Assembly: GCA_008921705.1 (NCBI GenBank)
Contig: VFFE01008908.1
Coordinates: 107,292-171,291, forward strand
DNA: 64,000 nt
DNA from: Burhinus oedicnemus
Lineage: Eukaryota; Chordata; Aves; Charadriiformes; Burhinidae
Direction: 5' to 3'
Shown here piece after piece: positions 23,775 to 37,300 of the stretch. The first letter of the stretch is position 1; each line of letters opens with the position of its first letter. The notes under the pieces are model-generated. The model was not told the origin of the DNA. It saw only the letters and a list, made by a program, of their open reading frames with translations, and searched no databases. The position numbers were made by a program, and so were the translations under genes.

Positions 23775-26349
23775 AAAGAAAGACTTGCCAAAGTTCAGGT
23801 GGAATTTTCAGGCTTTAACAAACTCTACCTGGAAATTAAGTGCAGGGAAGGAGGGCGGGAGGGGAATCTTGTCTATTTGAATTAGAGTGATCACAAGCTA
23901 AAGGAATGTGGTTGCTGTTGATGTGCTCAAATCAAGTTTTCCTTAAATTTTCCTTGTTATTATCACTGATACCAAAAAACCTCTGCCAGGAAAGAACTGC
24001 AACACTAGTGAAATGTTGTAAGACCACTGACTGTCTGCCATTCATGCTTTTTTCTCCTTTTTCCAGTAATCAGTGAGACGTGCTAAAACAGGGGTAGGGT
24101 CCCTAGCTGTTCACCAGGGCTGTATAGGCAAAGGGTGGCTCTTCCCTAGTACCTTCTGGCATTCTTAATCAGCAGCAGACCCATAACGTTGGGGGTTTTG
24201 GCTGCTGTCTCACATATGAAGCTAGGGCAGTTGTGTTTTTAAACCACCATAGTTTCGTATTTTTGTTTCCACATAATTAAGTGATTCACTGAAGGAGAAA
24301 GGTCAGACAGGCAGGGGGAAGCAGAAATGGAACTTGTTATGAAGCAGTGGGGCCCAGCATCTTGCAGGAAAAGTTAGAAATAAAATGGGGGGTATAATTC
24401 TCCTCATGCATGGGAAAGCATTTCTAGCACTCAGATCCTCAAAGTCCAGTCTCGGCAGTCTCCAGGAGACGTTTTCTGGCCTCTGCTTAAACGAGAAACT
24501 TGATCTAAAGATGAGCTCTGGTTTTGGGAGAGTGGCTATACCTCATTTTTACTTTGTTGTATTGCATTACGTACCCACTCCTATACTATGTCAATTCTCT
24601 TCTTCAAACTCAGAGAACGACAGAGAGGTGTATATGGAAATCAACTCTTCTGGATTTTTTTGGAAAGTCTACAACATTTTTGATGAAGCGGCTGATTAAG
24701 GCACTGCTCTCTCTGTCATTAATTTTATCCTGTTATAGGTTAAGTGCAGTATTTTTATTTGGTAAGTTGTATGCTGTGATGCAGTAAAAAATTCCCACTG
24801 GGAACGTGCATTACACTTGGTGTGTACATGCAGAGCAGGTCGGTGTGGGTGAAGGCATCAGATCTGCTGAGCATGCATGCATGGGAGCTCCAGTCTACCG
24901 CCTGGAAAAGCTGGCTGTGGCACTCGCTCGTAGCTGTAGGTGAAGAGCTTTCTGTAAGGTCACAGGGAGGGTTTGTTACAGATAAACCTCCCTAATCCTG
25001 CATTTTACTGTCTGTTCATGTATTCAGAGTTCTCCTCTCTGAATAGGTGTGCTGGTTTCTTCACAGCCCTCACCCCAGACATGGTCTTTGGGTAGCAGAA
25101 GCGTTGTTTCATTCAGGGAGAACAGTCTACTTCATCGCCTTCCCATAGCTCTAATGCTATATTGCAGATCCGAATGCAAAACCCTCCAAGTCAATAAACA
25201 ACAAAAAGCAGACTTATCTTTTATAGCGTTCTTGAAACAAATGTAAGGTTATAACACTAAAGCAGGTTTTATTAAATCTAGGCATGAATCCATATTGAAG
25301 AAATAATCCATTGCTTCTTTTCAGCTTCTTGTCTTTTTAATTAGCGCTGGCAATGGGATTGTTAGCTTTTAAGATATGGTAAATATGAGCCTATTAATAT
25401 TATTGAACGTAATACTCAACAAGGTACAGGGAATGCTGGTAACTGTAGATATTTTATAGAGGAGCTAAAAGCGGGCTGTTTTCTGTTTGACGAGTCTTCC
25501 TTTACGACTGCTGGGGTGAAGCCTGTGATTAGCAGCCTTTCCCCTGGTCCCCGGAGCAGCCGTCCTGGTGGGTGGTGTGGGACCTCTTGTCCTTTAGTGC
25601 CATCTGACAGGGTGAGTTTGAGCCCCTTTTCACAGCATGGCAAGTGTTTGGAGTTTTTTAAAAATAGTTCTGGCTCCTCCTTTTCCTTGAGAAATGAGTC
25701 ACCAATTCCTCCGATTAATGCTTTTTGAAGTGTTTTACTCTTGGTTCCAGTCTCTTAACTTGGGCAAGGACTGGATTATGAGGGTTTAGCAGTGATTAGC
25801 TCTGTTTACAGGGTGTTTTTTTCCTGTGAAAGGTATGGTGTTTGCTTTGCTGAGGGGTTTTATTTTGCAGAGTTTCTGTTGACCACCTGCTTTTTTTCCT
25901 AATTGGTTGCAAGGACAATTGCTAGGCATAATAAATAAAAGATACGGTCTTCCAAGGCTGTGTCATAGGGACTGTACGTCAAAGATTCATAAACTGCGAG
26001 CAAAAATATGTGTCTTTCCCTGGGGCAGGAAAGCGCTTGCCGTGTTCACGTTTGGGGATCCTTCCAAGGTCACGGAGAGCCTGTGGTAGTAACTTCTGTA
26101 GCACTGGCTGATGGCATCGCTGGGCACTGCAGCCACATGTGGAACAGGGCAGCCCACTAGGCCAGGTTTGCTGTGAACTATTTTCTAGTTTTAAGCCTTT
26201 TTCTCTGTGGATTTTGGAAAAATAGACTTTTTTCCCAGTCTTTCCGTGCAGGCCAAAGGCAGGAGTAGAGTGTAGCTTTGACACTCCCGCATCTGCCTGA
26301 TACGTGTCTCACCAGTCTGTCGACAGAGGTTTCACTCCTACCCAGGCAG

Positions 26350-27260
26350 GGTCTATGCAGTGCTTAACTGTCTGTTAGGAAGCTTCTTCCCAATGCCTGA
26401 CCAAAATGTTTATCCCTCAAGTATAACCTCTTCCCTCTTGTTGTGCCTATAACAGGCAGAGAGCAGATTGTCTGCTTTTGCTTTACAGCATCCTTTTTCA
26501 TATATGAATGCTGTTCCCATGTCTGTGCCCTCCATCTTCTCAGAAGTTAAGCAATCTTAAGCTCTGTCTTTGTAAATCCTGTTTTCCAGAGCTGTGGTCA
26601 TTCTGGTCACTGTCCTCTGGACTCTCTCCAGTCAGTGTGTGCTCATCTTGAATTGCAGTGCTCCAGTGACGTGATCCTCCAGCTGAAGTCTTGCTGGAGC
26701 AAGTGGAGACAATGAATTTCCCAGTGTGTAACTTGCAGGCAGTGCTTCTGTTTATGCATCTGACTGTGGTACATATCATTTTTGCAACAGCATGACCCTG
26801 TTGACTCATACTCAACTTGTGATCTGCTGTAATCCTTAGGCTTCTTTTTTTTCCCCAAAGAAGTGCTGTCTAATTGGTTATCTTCCTTGCTGTATTTACA
26901 AAGTCTGGGTATTCCAGCTGAATTGTAGAATCATATAATTTATCCTTAATAAATGCCATCCCATTTTTACAGACAATTTCTCCAGTTTCTCCTCCAACAT
27001 CTTTGCAGTCACTCCCAGTGTAGTATCATCCCCAGATTTTCTGAGTTGTCTGTTCCGTCATCTGTGCTGTTCTTAAAAAAAGATTGACTTCCTCAGCACG
27101 TTTGCTATCTTCTTTCATTCTGAGAGTGATCCATGGATACATACACCCAATATACAGTAATTTTGCTAAGATTATGTTTTCCTAGCTTGCTTATGAAAAT
27201 GCCCTTTGAGATACTATCAGAAGTCTTTACAGTCAAAATACAGGACTTTGTTTTTTCTCT
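26350..27260 (-). mobile_element. ancient, heavily mutated CR1-type LINE fragment
   Basis: Read on the plus strand this is the reverse complement of CR1 ORF2 and 3' region, in the expected order. Landmarks are 'tgttaggaagcttcttccca' near 26375, the strongly typical tcctctggactctctccagt near 26610, 'tactccagctga'-like gatcctccagctgaagtctt near 26670, tttttgcaacagcatgaccctgttgactc near 26780-26808, atttctccagtttctcctcc near 26976, 'cactcccagtgtagtatcatc' near 27010, and 'gatactatcagaagtcttta' near 27210. Together these cover about 900 bases of an amniote-age CR1. The reading frame is broken throughout. Decay is far greater than in the CR1 at 17.5 kb, so this insertion is much older. Confidence 0.75.
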
Positions 27261-30200
27261 GTTCAGAGACCTCCCAATGGATACATGTTTTCCCCTTGAT
27301 TTTAAAAAATTGCCTGTATCTTGGACTGACCTGTCATCTGCACTTGACGTTCAAAACGGTGTATATATACCCATGTCGCCTTCACTGGGCAGGACAGAGC
27401 ATTGGGAAGAGCAGCGAGCCAGCACCTGGCTTGTTCCAGCCTCTTTACAGCTATTGCACCAATTAACCAAGGTAATGAAAACTGAGATTGTCAGAATCTT
27501 ATTAACTAACTCGCCCCAGCCAAACCTCAAACAGCTATAGGTAAGATGCGTTCACAGGGGCAAAAGTAGCGCTCACAAAAAATATAAAATTCCGAATCTC
27601 AGTTAACTGGTTTTCCTAGTAGAAGTTCAAACTGCATTTGCATAAAACCAACACCCTAGGAGGGATGCGCCTGGAGACCCCTCGCGGTAACCTGTCCCTA
27701 TTTCTTCTGCATGTGTGTCTATTCTGTTTCATCTGTTGGATCTTCCAGAAGCACAGTCTTAGCCTGAGGAAGTCTCTTTTCTATTGTTTTCAGGCCAGAC
27801 CGGGTCTCAGAAGCTGCTATCTTTACCACACATCATGTCCCTCCATCTCCAGTCTTGTATCAGATTGTCCTTGGAGCAAAAGATGAGCAAATGAGTGTGT
27901 CTTCCCATTTAATTGCATATGTCAATGATAAATCTTTTGAGAAGACTCAGGCCACGTGTTTCTGAGTAGGCTGCATCTCAGGCTGCATCCTGATCCCTGT
28001 CCTTCATCAGTCTCTCAAACCTGAAGTACAAAACAGAAGGTTTAAAGGGCAGAATGGGGTGGGGGTGGGGCTGTAAAAACCCATTTCATGTTTAATGCAG
28101 AGAGTCCATCCAGAACCCCCCAATAATAACTCCCATAACTGCGCCTCTGTCATTTGGAGGCCACTATTCCCGTCTTTGCCAAGTCTCTGTCGTCCACAAG
28201 ACAAGACATCTGCAGTACATTTGTTTAAAGCAGGGAGATGACAAGCATTGAAACAGATGTTGGAAAACAGAGCAGCAAAAGGCCTGTGCTAAGTGAATAG
28301 CCCATAGGGTCTGAGCTATTTGATGGCTGATTACAGCGTGAGCCAACTGTTCGTTCAGAGCAGGCTGCGCCCAGGAGATCCCTCTGGTAAGAGATGTACT
28401 TTGCCAACATGTGGTTCTCCCTTTGTCACCGTACCTTTTCAGCTGTACCTAGGGAAAACACGGGGAACAGGATCATCATTCAAAACCCCTTAGATGACTA
28501 ACACTCTTGCTTATCCAGGCTGAATTGATTCTAGTTACGAGTTGAACCATTGGAAAGCATCAAGAGCGTGTCTCGGCATCCAACAGCCAGTATCACTCAT
28601 TAGTTTGAATGAAAAGCCTGTATGCAGGCTTTATCAAAGCTACAGAGAGTTTTATCATGATCAACATAAAACAATATTCTGTCTGAAACCTCTGCGCCGT
28701 ACTGCCATATAAAAAGCAGCTAATGTCTAGTGATCCTTGGTATATGAAGCAATTCAGGTTTATCACAAGCTGACATATTATGCTTTGACAGCATAGAATC
28801 CCTTTCGTACCTGATCTCATGTTTCCTAAGACCAGCTTTTCACCTTCTCTGATCTTGTCTTTAGGAGCTGATCCCCTCGTGCTGGGGAGATACAGCTATT
28901 GTTAAATGAACTCATGGAACCTGGGAGTATTTACTTGTTAGTAATCTTGGGTGAGATAGAAACTTGCCGAGTAAGGGAGCCAGACTGGGCCTTGGTTTCT
29001 TCAGTCTTGTGGACAGGAGGTGGATGGAAAACTGGCCCCTACAAGAGAAAAAAATATCCCTTTATGTTTTCCTGTGTGGTGGGCAGGGACAGACCTCCAG
29101 GAGCGACAGGCATCCAGCAGGTAGGACCTGGTGTCTGACCAAAGCCACCGCAGCTTTTCAGGAAATCTCGGGCATGCAGTCCTGTAAGGTGACACTGCTT
29201 TATTTAGTGACACAGCAGCTACCAGTTGAAGGATTGATCATCTTTCGTGGAGAGGAATGACTTTTTTTTTTTTTACTCTAGCCCCTTGAAATGTCCCTAT
29301 TCAGGATCAGCAGACGAAAGGCTGACCACTGGCTTGTGATGCTGCCGGGGTCCCTTAAAGCCAGAGACACGCGGGACAAAGTGAAGCCCATGGCTGTGCT
29401 GGAGGAAGTACTCGGACACATTGGGAATACACCCCAGGACCCTCTACATAGGCATTTGTTTAGATTTGTGCTCCAAGCATCTGATCTGGCACTTGGTATT
29501 TCTACCAGTTGTACACCCCGTGCAGCTGGCTGAGGTGGTGACTGCACTGCAGTCATGTCTCATTTGCATGCCTAAGTCTACCTTCCACGGGGACACTAAG
29601 GATCCTGAATGCCAAGGGCTCAAGGGCTGCCCCTTTCCTCAGGATTAAGATGTGGTCAGGCACGTGGTTGGGTTCCTAGAGCAAGAGGGGCTCCTGTGCC
29701 TGGGTGCACCCCGGATTGGCACCAATGGTGGGATCAGCAGCATGCCCTTCGCACTCACATGGGATTGCTGATACTCCTCACGCATCCAGAGATCTCACTA
29801 TCCACTGCTACCTTACCTAAGGGAAAGGAGGATGGGGTTCTCCAGGCTGTTTGAGCTGCCTGCAGATGTGCTATCTGCTAATGGAAGATTGTTCAGCACA
29901 ATCACATTTCCATCTTATCCTGGCAGAGGGAAGGAAGGGATATGTGCCTCTTCTATTCCGTTTTTCTCCATCTGATTTTTTTCTTTGTGGTGTTATGGAC
30001 AGGCAGTAGGCGACAGCCTTGGAAATCATTAATAGATTGCCCCGGTCTTTATAGGGACTTGAACCATTTACCAAAAGCATTTTATGAAAGGACTGGCTCC
30101 CATATGTCCAAGTGAAAATCACTGGACTGTGCATGAATCTCCTTATATCATTATTATTTATCCAAAAGGATAAAAGGAAGAAAGATCCAGGACACCTGGA

Positions 30201-32399
30201 GGGATGAAGGGAAGGAGAGCTCCTTTGTGCCTGCCCTGTAGGTTCCTTACCTAAGCAGCCAGTACTCAGCCGTAGATGTACCGCAAATTGTGCTGCCCAG
30301 CCAGGAGAGCCAAGGGGTTTCCCTTCTGCCCCAAAAGCCACTGCCGTCTCTGGAGACAGGGAGCTGCATGGAGGGATTTTGTTTTCAGGAAGTCTCGGCT
30401 GGTATTGTAGTTTCGCAGGCAGCAGCCAGGGCATTGCCAATCCCTGCGTGGTGCATCCCGTCCAGCCTTTTCCAGCTCCTCTCCAGAGGAGCTTTGGTCT
30501 TCAGGTCTCTGTGTTCCCAGCATCTTGAAACAACACAGATGTCATGTGCGACTTAATGTCTTCCAAGGCTTTAAGTTGAACATAGAACTGAAGGGAAGCT
30601 AGGTGCATAACGATGCTTTTGGTCCTCTAAAATGGATGCTCGCTAAATAATGAGGAATTTATTAGGTATAGAAGATGTATTATTATTTATTTAAAGTGAA
30701 TTGTTGACCAGGCTTGTGCTTACTGTTCCCAAAGCTGGCTTCCTGTGACTTCCAGGTCATCATGCAGTGCTCGCTTTGGGCTCAGCCTGGTTTGGCTCTG
30801 CTCAGATTTCCCCAGAACCTGGGATATTTTTGCAGAGGCACATCTGGGCAGCCGGTGCTTGAGAGCCAAGTCCACTGTGCCCCTACCTGGAGGTGGCCCA
30901 GAGGACTCCCCAGTGAAGCTGGACCAGGACAAAGCTCTCTCTGACATCCCTGGTGTGTACTTTTCCGTGTGCCCACCACCCCTCAGAGCTTCAGAAACCC
31001 TTCTGCTTCCTAAACTGCCATAATTTAGGCAGTGTGTGTGGATTAAGACACCAGACCTCAGTCACCTCCGTTTCCAAATTACCTGTCCCTGCTGCAGAAG
31101 TTATGTAGCCCTGCTGCAGCTCTTGGTGAAGCCAGCTGAAGGCAGAGGGAAGATTGAGGGGTTTGGCCACTGAAAGTGCAGATTGTCTTTGCTCACCTCT
31201 TTCTTTCAATGAAGCAACAGGAGAAACATTTCTAAGTCTCTAACGTAGTCATGTTTGTGGAGAAGAGTTTTCTGACCAGGTACAAGCAGATGCAGTTGAA
31301 ATAGGTCAGCGCTGTTACTCGTGTGAAAAGTGTTTATTTGGGGCCTTAAAATGAAAAATGCGATGAGAACATTAGGCCAGAAAATATTAATAAATAATTG
31401 ATCAATAGTAGAAAAGGATCTGTCTGTAAATAAATTTCAGTGTAATTAATAGCTCTGTGTTTTCAGTAGCATGCATGCAAAAGAAGCCGGGGATGCAATT
31501 AGTGTGTCGGGGGCCTGAAGGACATCTGCAGATAAGGGTTAAACAATCTGTTGAAGCTGAACTCATGAACCTGGTTAAACTGCTGGACTTGTTTGTTTCA
31601 ATAAAACTTTTGTCTCCGCTGTGTACATATTTTATAGCATTCTACAAGAAACACTTAAAGTCTGGTTTTTAATATAATGTTGGTAGCAAAGTATGAAGGA
31701 CAGAGGAGGTAACAGAGAAGGCAACTTGCTAATGCAAAAGCAGTGTACTGAAAGTCACTTTTATTTCTTATTTATAATCTACATGCACACTCTGGATAAT
31801 AGATGACAACGCTCATTCAGTACTTTAACTTCAAAGCAGAGAGAAGGCATGGATGACAGAGCTGGGAGCTGGAACACAAAGGTACTAACAACAAGAGGAA
31901 AAATGCCTGTTTACTGGATTGCATTTGTTAGCACGCTGTCTTCAGATATTGTTCCCCCAGGAATAGTGAGAATATGTGCTGCACGAACAATGATTTAACA
32001 TCTGAAAATGGTACTTAAAGAGTTTTCTGTCTGGTAGTAATGTGATGAAGGCTTCTGAATGGAACCTGGGGACTTCATTTCTTCTATTTATCTATATGTC
32101 TCTCTGGTTTTAGTCGGTGGTAATTGCATATTTAACCCCTTAAATAGGTTTAACCCTCTCAGCACCAACTTTTTTTTTATTTTATTTTTGGTCTCATGTC
32201 TGCTTTTGTTACGCTACAGCTGTGCCGCTCGCATTCCTTGCCAAAAAATCAGAAAGACAAAAGGGATGTTGGAGAAGTTGTGGCCAGGGAAGTGCATCGA
32301 GAATAATACCAAGCCCCACCTCTCTTTCTCCCTTTTCCTCTTCTTCCTTTTTTGAGGAAAGCAGTAGATAATAGCATCCAAGGAAAGTGTTTTAATGGG
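27261..32399. other. non-coding DNA
   Basis: No gene can be supported. GC-richer stretches (27640-31200) carry many overlapping frames on both strands without protein motifs. A G-quadruplex motif at 28047-28070 is listed separately. AT-rich DNA resumes at about 31200. Confidence 0.55.
28047..28070 (+). other. G-quadruplex motif
   Basis: Four G runs (ggg, gggg, ggggg, gggg) separated by loops of 6, 1 and 1 bases. This meets the usual G3+N1-7 rule, and the short loops favour stability. No promoter context is visible. Confidence 0.6.
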
Positions 32400-33480
32400 A
32401 TTCAGTACAGCTGGGAGCCTTATAGCAGAGAATGAGAGGGAGAAAGAGAGCTGTAATGAGGGGGGAAGTTGCAGATAGAGCAGTAAATCAACAGTATAAA
32501 TTTGCTGCTTACTTCAGCACTCTACTTCTTTGCATCTTTCTCAATTAGCACTTGTTCTGGGGGGCTTGCTTAATAGCTTATGTGAAACAAATATTAACAT
32601 AAATTGTTTAATTATATCAAAATCTTGAATTCCTCCAAGACGAAAAATTGTTTTTAGCTGGGAATACATCTGCAATAAAACATCATCTAGTTAAAGTAAA
32701 CGAGCTCTAAGGAAAGTCATAAGATTGTAGCTGAGCTACTTTTACAGTTTATTTTCATGGTATTTAAATTATGATACCAGTGGGTATTTTTAATTAGTGC
32801 CTCTTTAAAGTGTGCACTTGTCTACATAAGCCATTTTGGCAAATTTGACTCATTCATACAGTGGTTGCTGTAAAAGAGGCCAGCACAGCCTGCAGGAATT
32901 GGAATTAAAAGTTTCTGCAAGCTGTTGTCGACATGACCACATCTCATTAACTTAAAAAATGGAGATTATTTGCCTGAAAGCTTGATTTGACTAACAGTAA
33001 TCAAATATTAGGCTCAGTGGAGAAGGAGGAGGAAAAACAGCTTCACTGTTGTGATCTATATCCTTAAGTGTTGTGTGGTTCACTTTAAATAGCTATGTCA
33101 TATTTCTGCTTTGACAAACATAACAGGGGAAAAAATAATAAGACATATGGCTTTGTGAATAATCCAGGGTTAGTTTTATTTTCCAGTCTGACATATTATT
33201 TACCAAGTTTACCGAGGGTAAATATAATTTCCCTGCTGATTCTAACATTAAGAAGAATTAATTATCTTGAATAGTTTCAAAGTTTAAGTACTGGAAATTG
33301 CTTACATCTCATGATTATCTTCTATCAGCTGTTAAATAGGCATGAACCTTAAATTTGTATCCTAGAATCATTTAACTGTTTTAATAAAATATGATGAGGT
33401 AGGTTGCAAAATTTTGCATAAAATGAACCAAAATAGAGAAGTGCCTTTCTAATATTGTGAAGTCTTTAAATAACTTATTA
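32400..33480. promoter_or_regulatory. candidate conserved non-coding block, AT-rich
   Basis: About 1.1 kb with no open frame longer than about 60 codons, no simple repeat and no transposon signature. It is dense in homeodomain-type cores such as attaatt, taatta and tttaatta. This texture is typical of deeply conserved non-coding elements in vertebrate gene deserts, but conservation cannot be seen from one sequence. Confidence 0.3.
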
Positions 33481-33483
33481 AAT

Positions 33484-33693
33484 GAAATGGCTGAGGGGGG
33501 GAAAAAAAAATAATCCGTCTTTCATGCAACAATTAAGGTATGGGAGTATGGAAGTCAAAAATGCTTGTGCCTGAGAGAGTGGTAGGGTCAAAATTCAGCA
33601 TTATGTGGTTGTGTGTTTTCCTATTAAGCAAAGGACAATGTCATACCTAGATGGAAGCTTTGGCACACATTATTTTTTTTAAAAAAAAAAAAA
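33484..33693. repeat. two short low-complexity runs
   Basis: A gggggg/aaaaaaaaa run near 33496-33511 and a T8-A13 hairpin-like run followed by ggggg near 33672-33698. Both are simple sequence. Confidence 0.5.
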
Positions 33694-33929
33694 GGGGGTG
33701 CAGTTAAACAAAAGAAGATAAAGTCTTGTGCCTTTTTATGTCTTTGAACTGAGAACATGTGCTGCATTTTACTAAAGGAACATGAGCCTTGAATGCAAGT
33801 AACTGGTTTTTGCATTAGGTACTCCCTGGAGGTAGCAGAAAAATATCATGTCCCTGCATGAAATGCGAATGTGAAATCTACCAGAAAGAAATATTTATGA
33901 CCATTTTATGCTTGATTAGACTTGGATGA

Positions 33930-34330
33930 CATCTGTTAGAAGACAGGGACTGGACAAAGAGAGAGACGCTCGGGGGCAAATGTTAACAGAGTTGTTTAGA
34001 TGATGCTGGGGCAGGAGCGTCCATTTACTGCCAGGCAAAACATAGGAATTGTGTTAGCGAGAGTGCAGCTGACAGGAATTCGCTGTGATGGAGACACTGT
34101 AAACTGACGGGCTGAAATAGTAAAATGCAGCTGTTGATATTCGCCGCGCTGCCACGATTTATGGGCAGGTATCGCAGCTAAACACAGATACTGTAACTTC
34201 CAGGGAGCAGATGCATTAACAAAGTTATATAAATGTGAGTCAGCTATAAAAAAGCGACATCTTCACTTTTTAAAGTTGTTATTCCGCCAGGCTGCACAGC
34301 GAGTTGGAAGGACTTTCAAAAAAAAGCTGG
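33930..34330. promoter_or_regulatory. candidate enhancer-like block
   Basis: This block is free of repeats and rich in distinct factor motifs: an E-box CAGCTG at 34066-34071 overlapping TGACAG (MEIS/TGIF type, 34070-34075), a second CAGCTG at 34128-34133, TTTATGG (CDX/posterior HOX type) at 34158-34164, and TGAGTCAGC (AP-1/MAF type) at 34236-34244. Spacing is even across 200 bases. Identification as an enhancer is inference. Confidence 0.35.
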
Positions 34331-34331
34331 A

Positions 34332-34355
34332 TTTTCTTCTTTTTTTTTTTTTTTT
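34332..34355 (+). repeat. poly-T tract
   Basis: About 20 T interrupted once near its start. Confidence 0.8.
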
Positions 34356-37300
34356 GAAGTCTCCGCAGAACATACCGCTCTGAAGCAATCAACCTGATTA
34401 TTTACTTCCCCCTCCTTGCTTTATCCCTGGTACTTTTCCCCATGCCGGCTGGGATCCTGCTCTTTTCTGAATGAAACATGTTCCTTGGCCGCATGTGCCT
34501 TTGGCCGGGGCAGGAGGGACGGGCAGCAGAACCGCTCCGCCGCCAGAGTCAGCAGGCAGCACCAGCAGCCCAGCCCTCCCATCTGATGTAAATCTTTAAC
34601 TCCAAAGTTTGACAATTAATCAATTGTTAGCCTTTATGTGTTTTTAATGTTAAACTGTTGTTTACCAGCTCTGCAGAAGCGGGGTTTTATGGCTGGAGGT
34701 ACAAACACTCACTTCGCTCTGGGTCTTTTCCCAGCTTTCTTTTCCTGTAAATTTTCTCTGTCTGGAATGCTTATGGGAAATGTTATTTTGTTTTTGTTTG
34801 CAACAGCTCTGTTGTTTTGATTTTGTCTGAGTGGTATGGAAAACAGTACGTCACTTGGAGTGGGTGTTTTGTCTATTGGCCATTTGGCTATTGCACATAT
34901 ATTTCTCATACTTATTACATGATGACAAGGGAACCCAAATGGCATAATTTTCCAGTTGAATTTTGCTTTCCAGTTTAATAATAGTGAAAGGAAAACAAAG
35001 TGAATAGATTTAGCAGTTTTGATACTGCTCACATGCTGATAGATGCCTTTGGATTTTTTTTTCCCTGTGGTTAAGGGTCTATTTAGACAAAGGTCAGATT
35101 AATGCATATATCAGTTTCTATAATAAACTGCGTAAGGATTATGTTACACATTTTGCATACAGTTGTGAAAAACTGTAATTTAAGTACCCAAGCCCATAAA
35201 AGGGTAGTAAACAACTTCAATATCATCAGTGTGATTAGTCTAGGGTACTTTCTACCCTGATTTTTTAGGCAGTGCATAACAGAAGAAGTAGCAGCAGATG
35301 CTTTTTAATTGAAAAATGATCTGAAAAAAATTTTACACTTGAAAAGAGAACACGGCATTCTCCATGTAACTGTTTAGCTGAAGAGATTTGAATGTAAGAT
35401 ACACCGATTCTTGCATAGTGTTTACCATATTGGGGAGAGAATATCGAAAGACCATAGAACGCAGCTTTAAGACCAGACAATTTTTATGTATAGCACAGAA
35501 ATATAAAATGGAAAGTATGATTAATTTTTCAATTTCTCTCTGCAGATATCTAATAATTGTGCCCATGGACTGCCAAAGGCTCCCATTAAAGATTTAAAAT
35601 GCAAAGAAAGGTAGAATCAAAAAGATGGTATTTTGGATTAAATAATGTAAAATAACTGTAGGGCAATAGCAAAGTGAAAAGCTATTGGCAAAATAAAAGC
35701 ATGGTGTCAACTCTCCTTGAGACAGACTTAAACATTTACACATTCACGTGCATCTTTTTCTAGCTGGGATCTAAAAAAAAAATAAAAATACTTAAAGGTT
35801 GCTTAAGCCAGTTGTGATTTTAAAATATATTTTTGAGCTTTCAGGGTTTGATATGCTTGTTCACAACAGAGTGATGAAAAATACAGTATGTGATCCTGTG
35901 TTATATAAATCTCCATAAATACAGTGGCGAGGGTTGTAATCTGTTGTCCAACATTTAAGAATATGTTAGCAAACTCCATGGCATAATGTTTCTTTCATTA
36001 AGTACCAACGCATACAGGGTGGCCAGAAAGCATTTTGCAGCAGCTACTCGGGAATGTGCGGTTTTTGTTAGCCTCAGAAAAAGGGATGCTGCAGCCGTAG
36101 TATATAGAGGCTGTCAGAAAGGTCCAGCTGGACTTTTCCTCCCTTTTCTGTACTGTCTTTATCACTTTGCTCAGTTCCACATAATAACATCTTCATCTGA
36201 GATTGCTGTGGCACAGGGGAACTGCATTTGTTGATCAAATTTGGCTGGATAACACTGTGATCTCGTATCCTGAAGTGCGGAGATGTGCCTGGAATACGTA
36301 AGCATAAAGCTGGCCCCTTGATTGATTGATTCTGCCTGTCACAGAACAAGATAACTGGATCAGTAAATACCCTGTGCACTTCAACTTCATCTACACAATC
36401 AAAAGTGAGGGCATCATGGGGCTGAAAAACACCGAGGCATGATGGGAATATCTACATTTCAGAATGATAGCCAGGAACTTGTGAAAAGCGAGGAAGAAAA
36501 GAAAAAATTTTTTTTTTTCCCTGTGTGTTTGTACACGAACAGCAGTGAAAAGCACATTAATTTCTGTGTGTTTGCGGTGTGTCTGTCTCTCCGTGGATTT
36601 ATTTCAGCTTCACGTCAGTGTAACGCGGCTGCTGTTGCCGGTGGTGCTAAGCCAGCATAAGGCAGGAGTAAAACAGATGAATCAGACTCCGGATATTTCA
36701 GGGAAAGCATGTTATTTGGGGTCTCTTGTACGAAGGTGACATTTTATCAGATAAACCGTAATTAAGTTATGCAACTAGTTGAGGCGATGTGCTACTTTGG
36801 CAACTCCTAGAACTGTTCTGCTGAACATCCCGAATTCGTACTACAGGATCCAGCTTCATCTTGGGAATTTAAATTGAATCTTAAATGAGAATTAAGAGTG
36901 GAGGTGACAAAAAAAAAAAGGCTAAAGACGACAGGTGGCAACATTTAAATTAAAAGGCCACATTTTTTATCCAGAAAATGGAAATGAGCAAAGCAGGCAG
37001 GTTTCTCAGAGTTTTGCTGTGTTTTTCAAGGGATGTTTTGGGCTAGAAAATAACTGCCAGAACACAATTTTAAGAAATTCTGAACATTGGTGCTGCTCTT
37101 CAAAAGTGTCCATGTGCACGTCAAGTGTTGCTCATAAAACTAGTTCATCCATCTCTAGCCTACCGTGTCGTTTCTCATTCCCTGCCACTCCTGCAATGCG
37201 CGGTGGTTTGTCTGAACAAGATGAGATGGAGAGCGGGAAGGCGATGCCTGCTCCGGCCACCTTCCCCAGGGCTTCAGCAACAGCGAGATGTGGTTACCTG

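Larger units (their letters stand above)
22471..26349. other. non-coding DNA, T-rich in part
   Basis: No gene is evident. Between 23105 and 24384 there is no open frame longer than about 60 codons on either strand. Two T-rich tracts are listed separately. A 105-codon plus-strand frame at 24385-24699 shows no recognisable domain. Confidence 0.55.

Noticed and set aside
27133..27540. 135-codon plus-strand frame.
   Set aside because: Its first third is antisense to the ancient CR1 and the remainder has no recognisable motif.
2930..29569. Four octamer (ATTTGCAT/ATGCAAAT) matches at about 2930, 13312, 27633 and 29562.
   Set aside because: They are scattered, and the number is close to chance for 64 kb of AT-leaning DNA.
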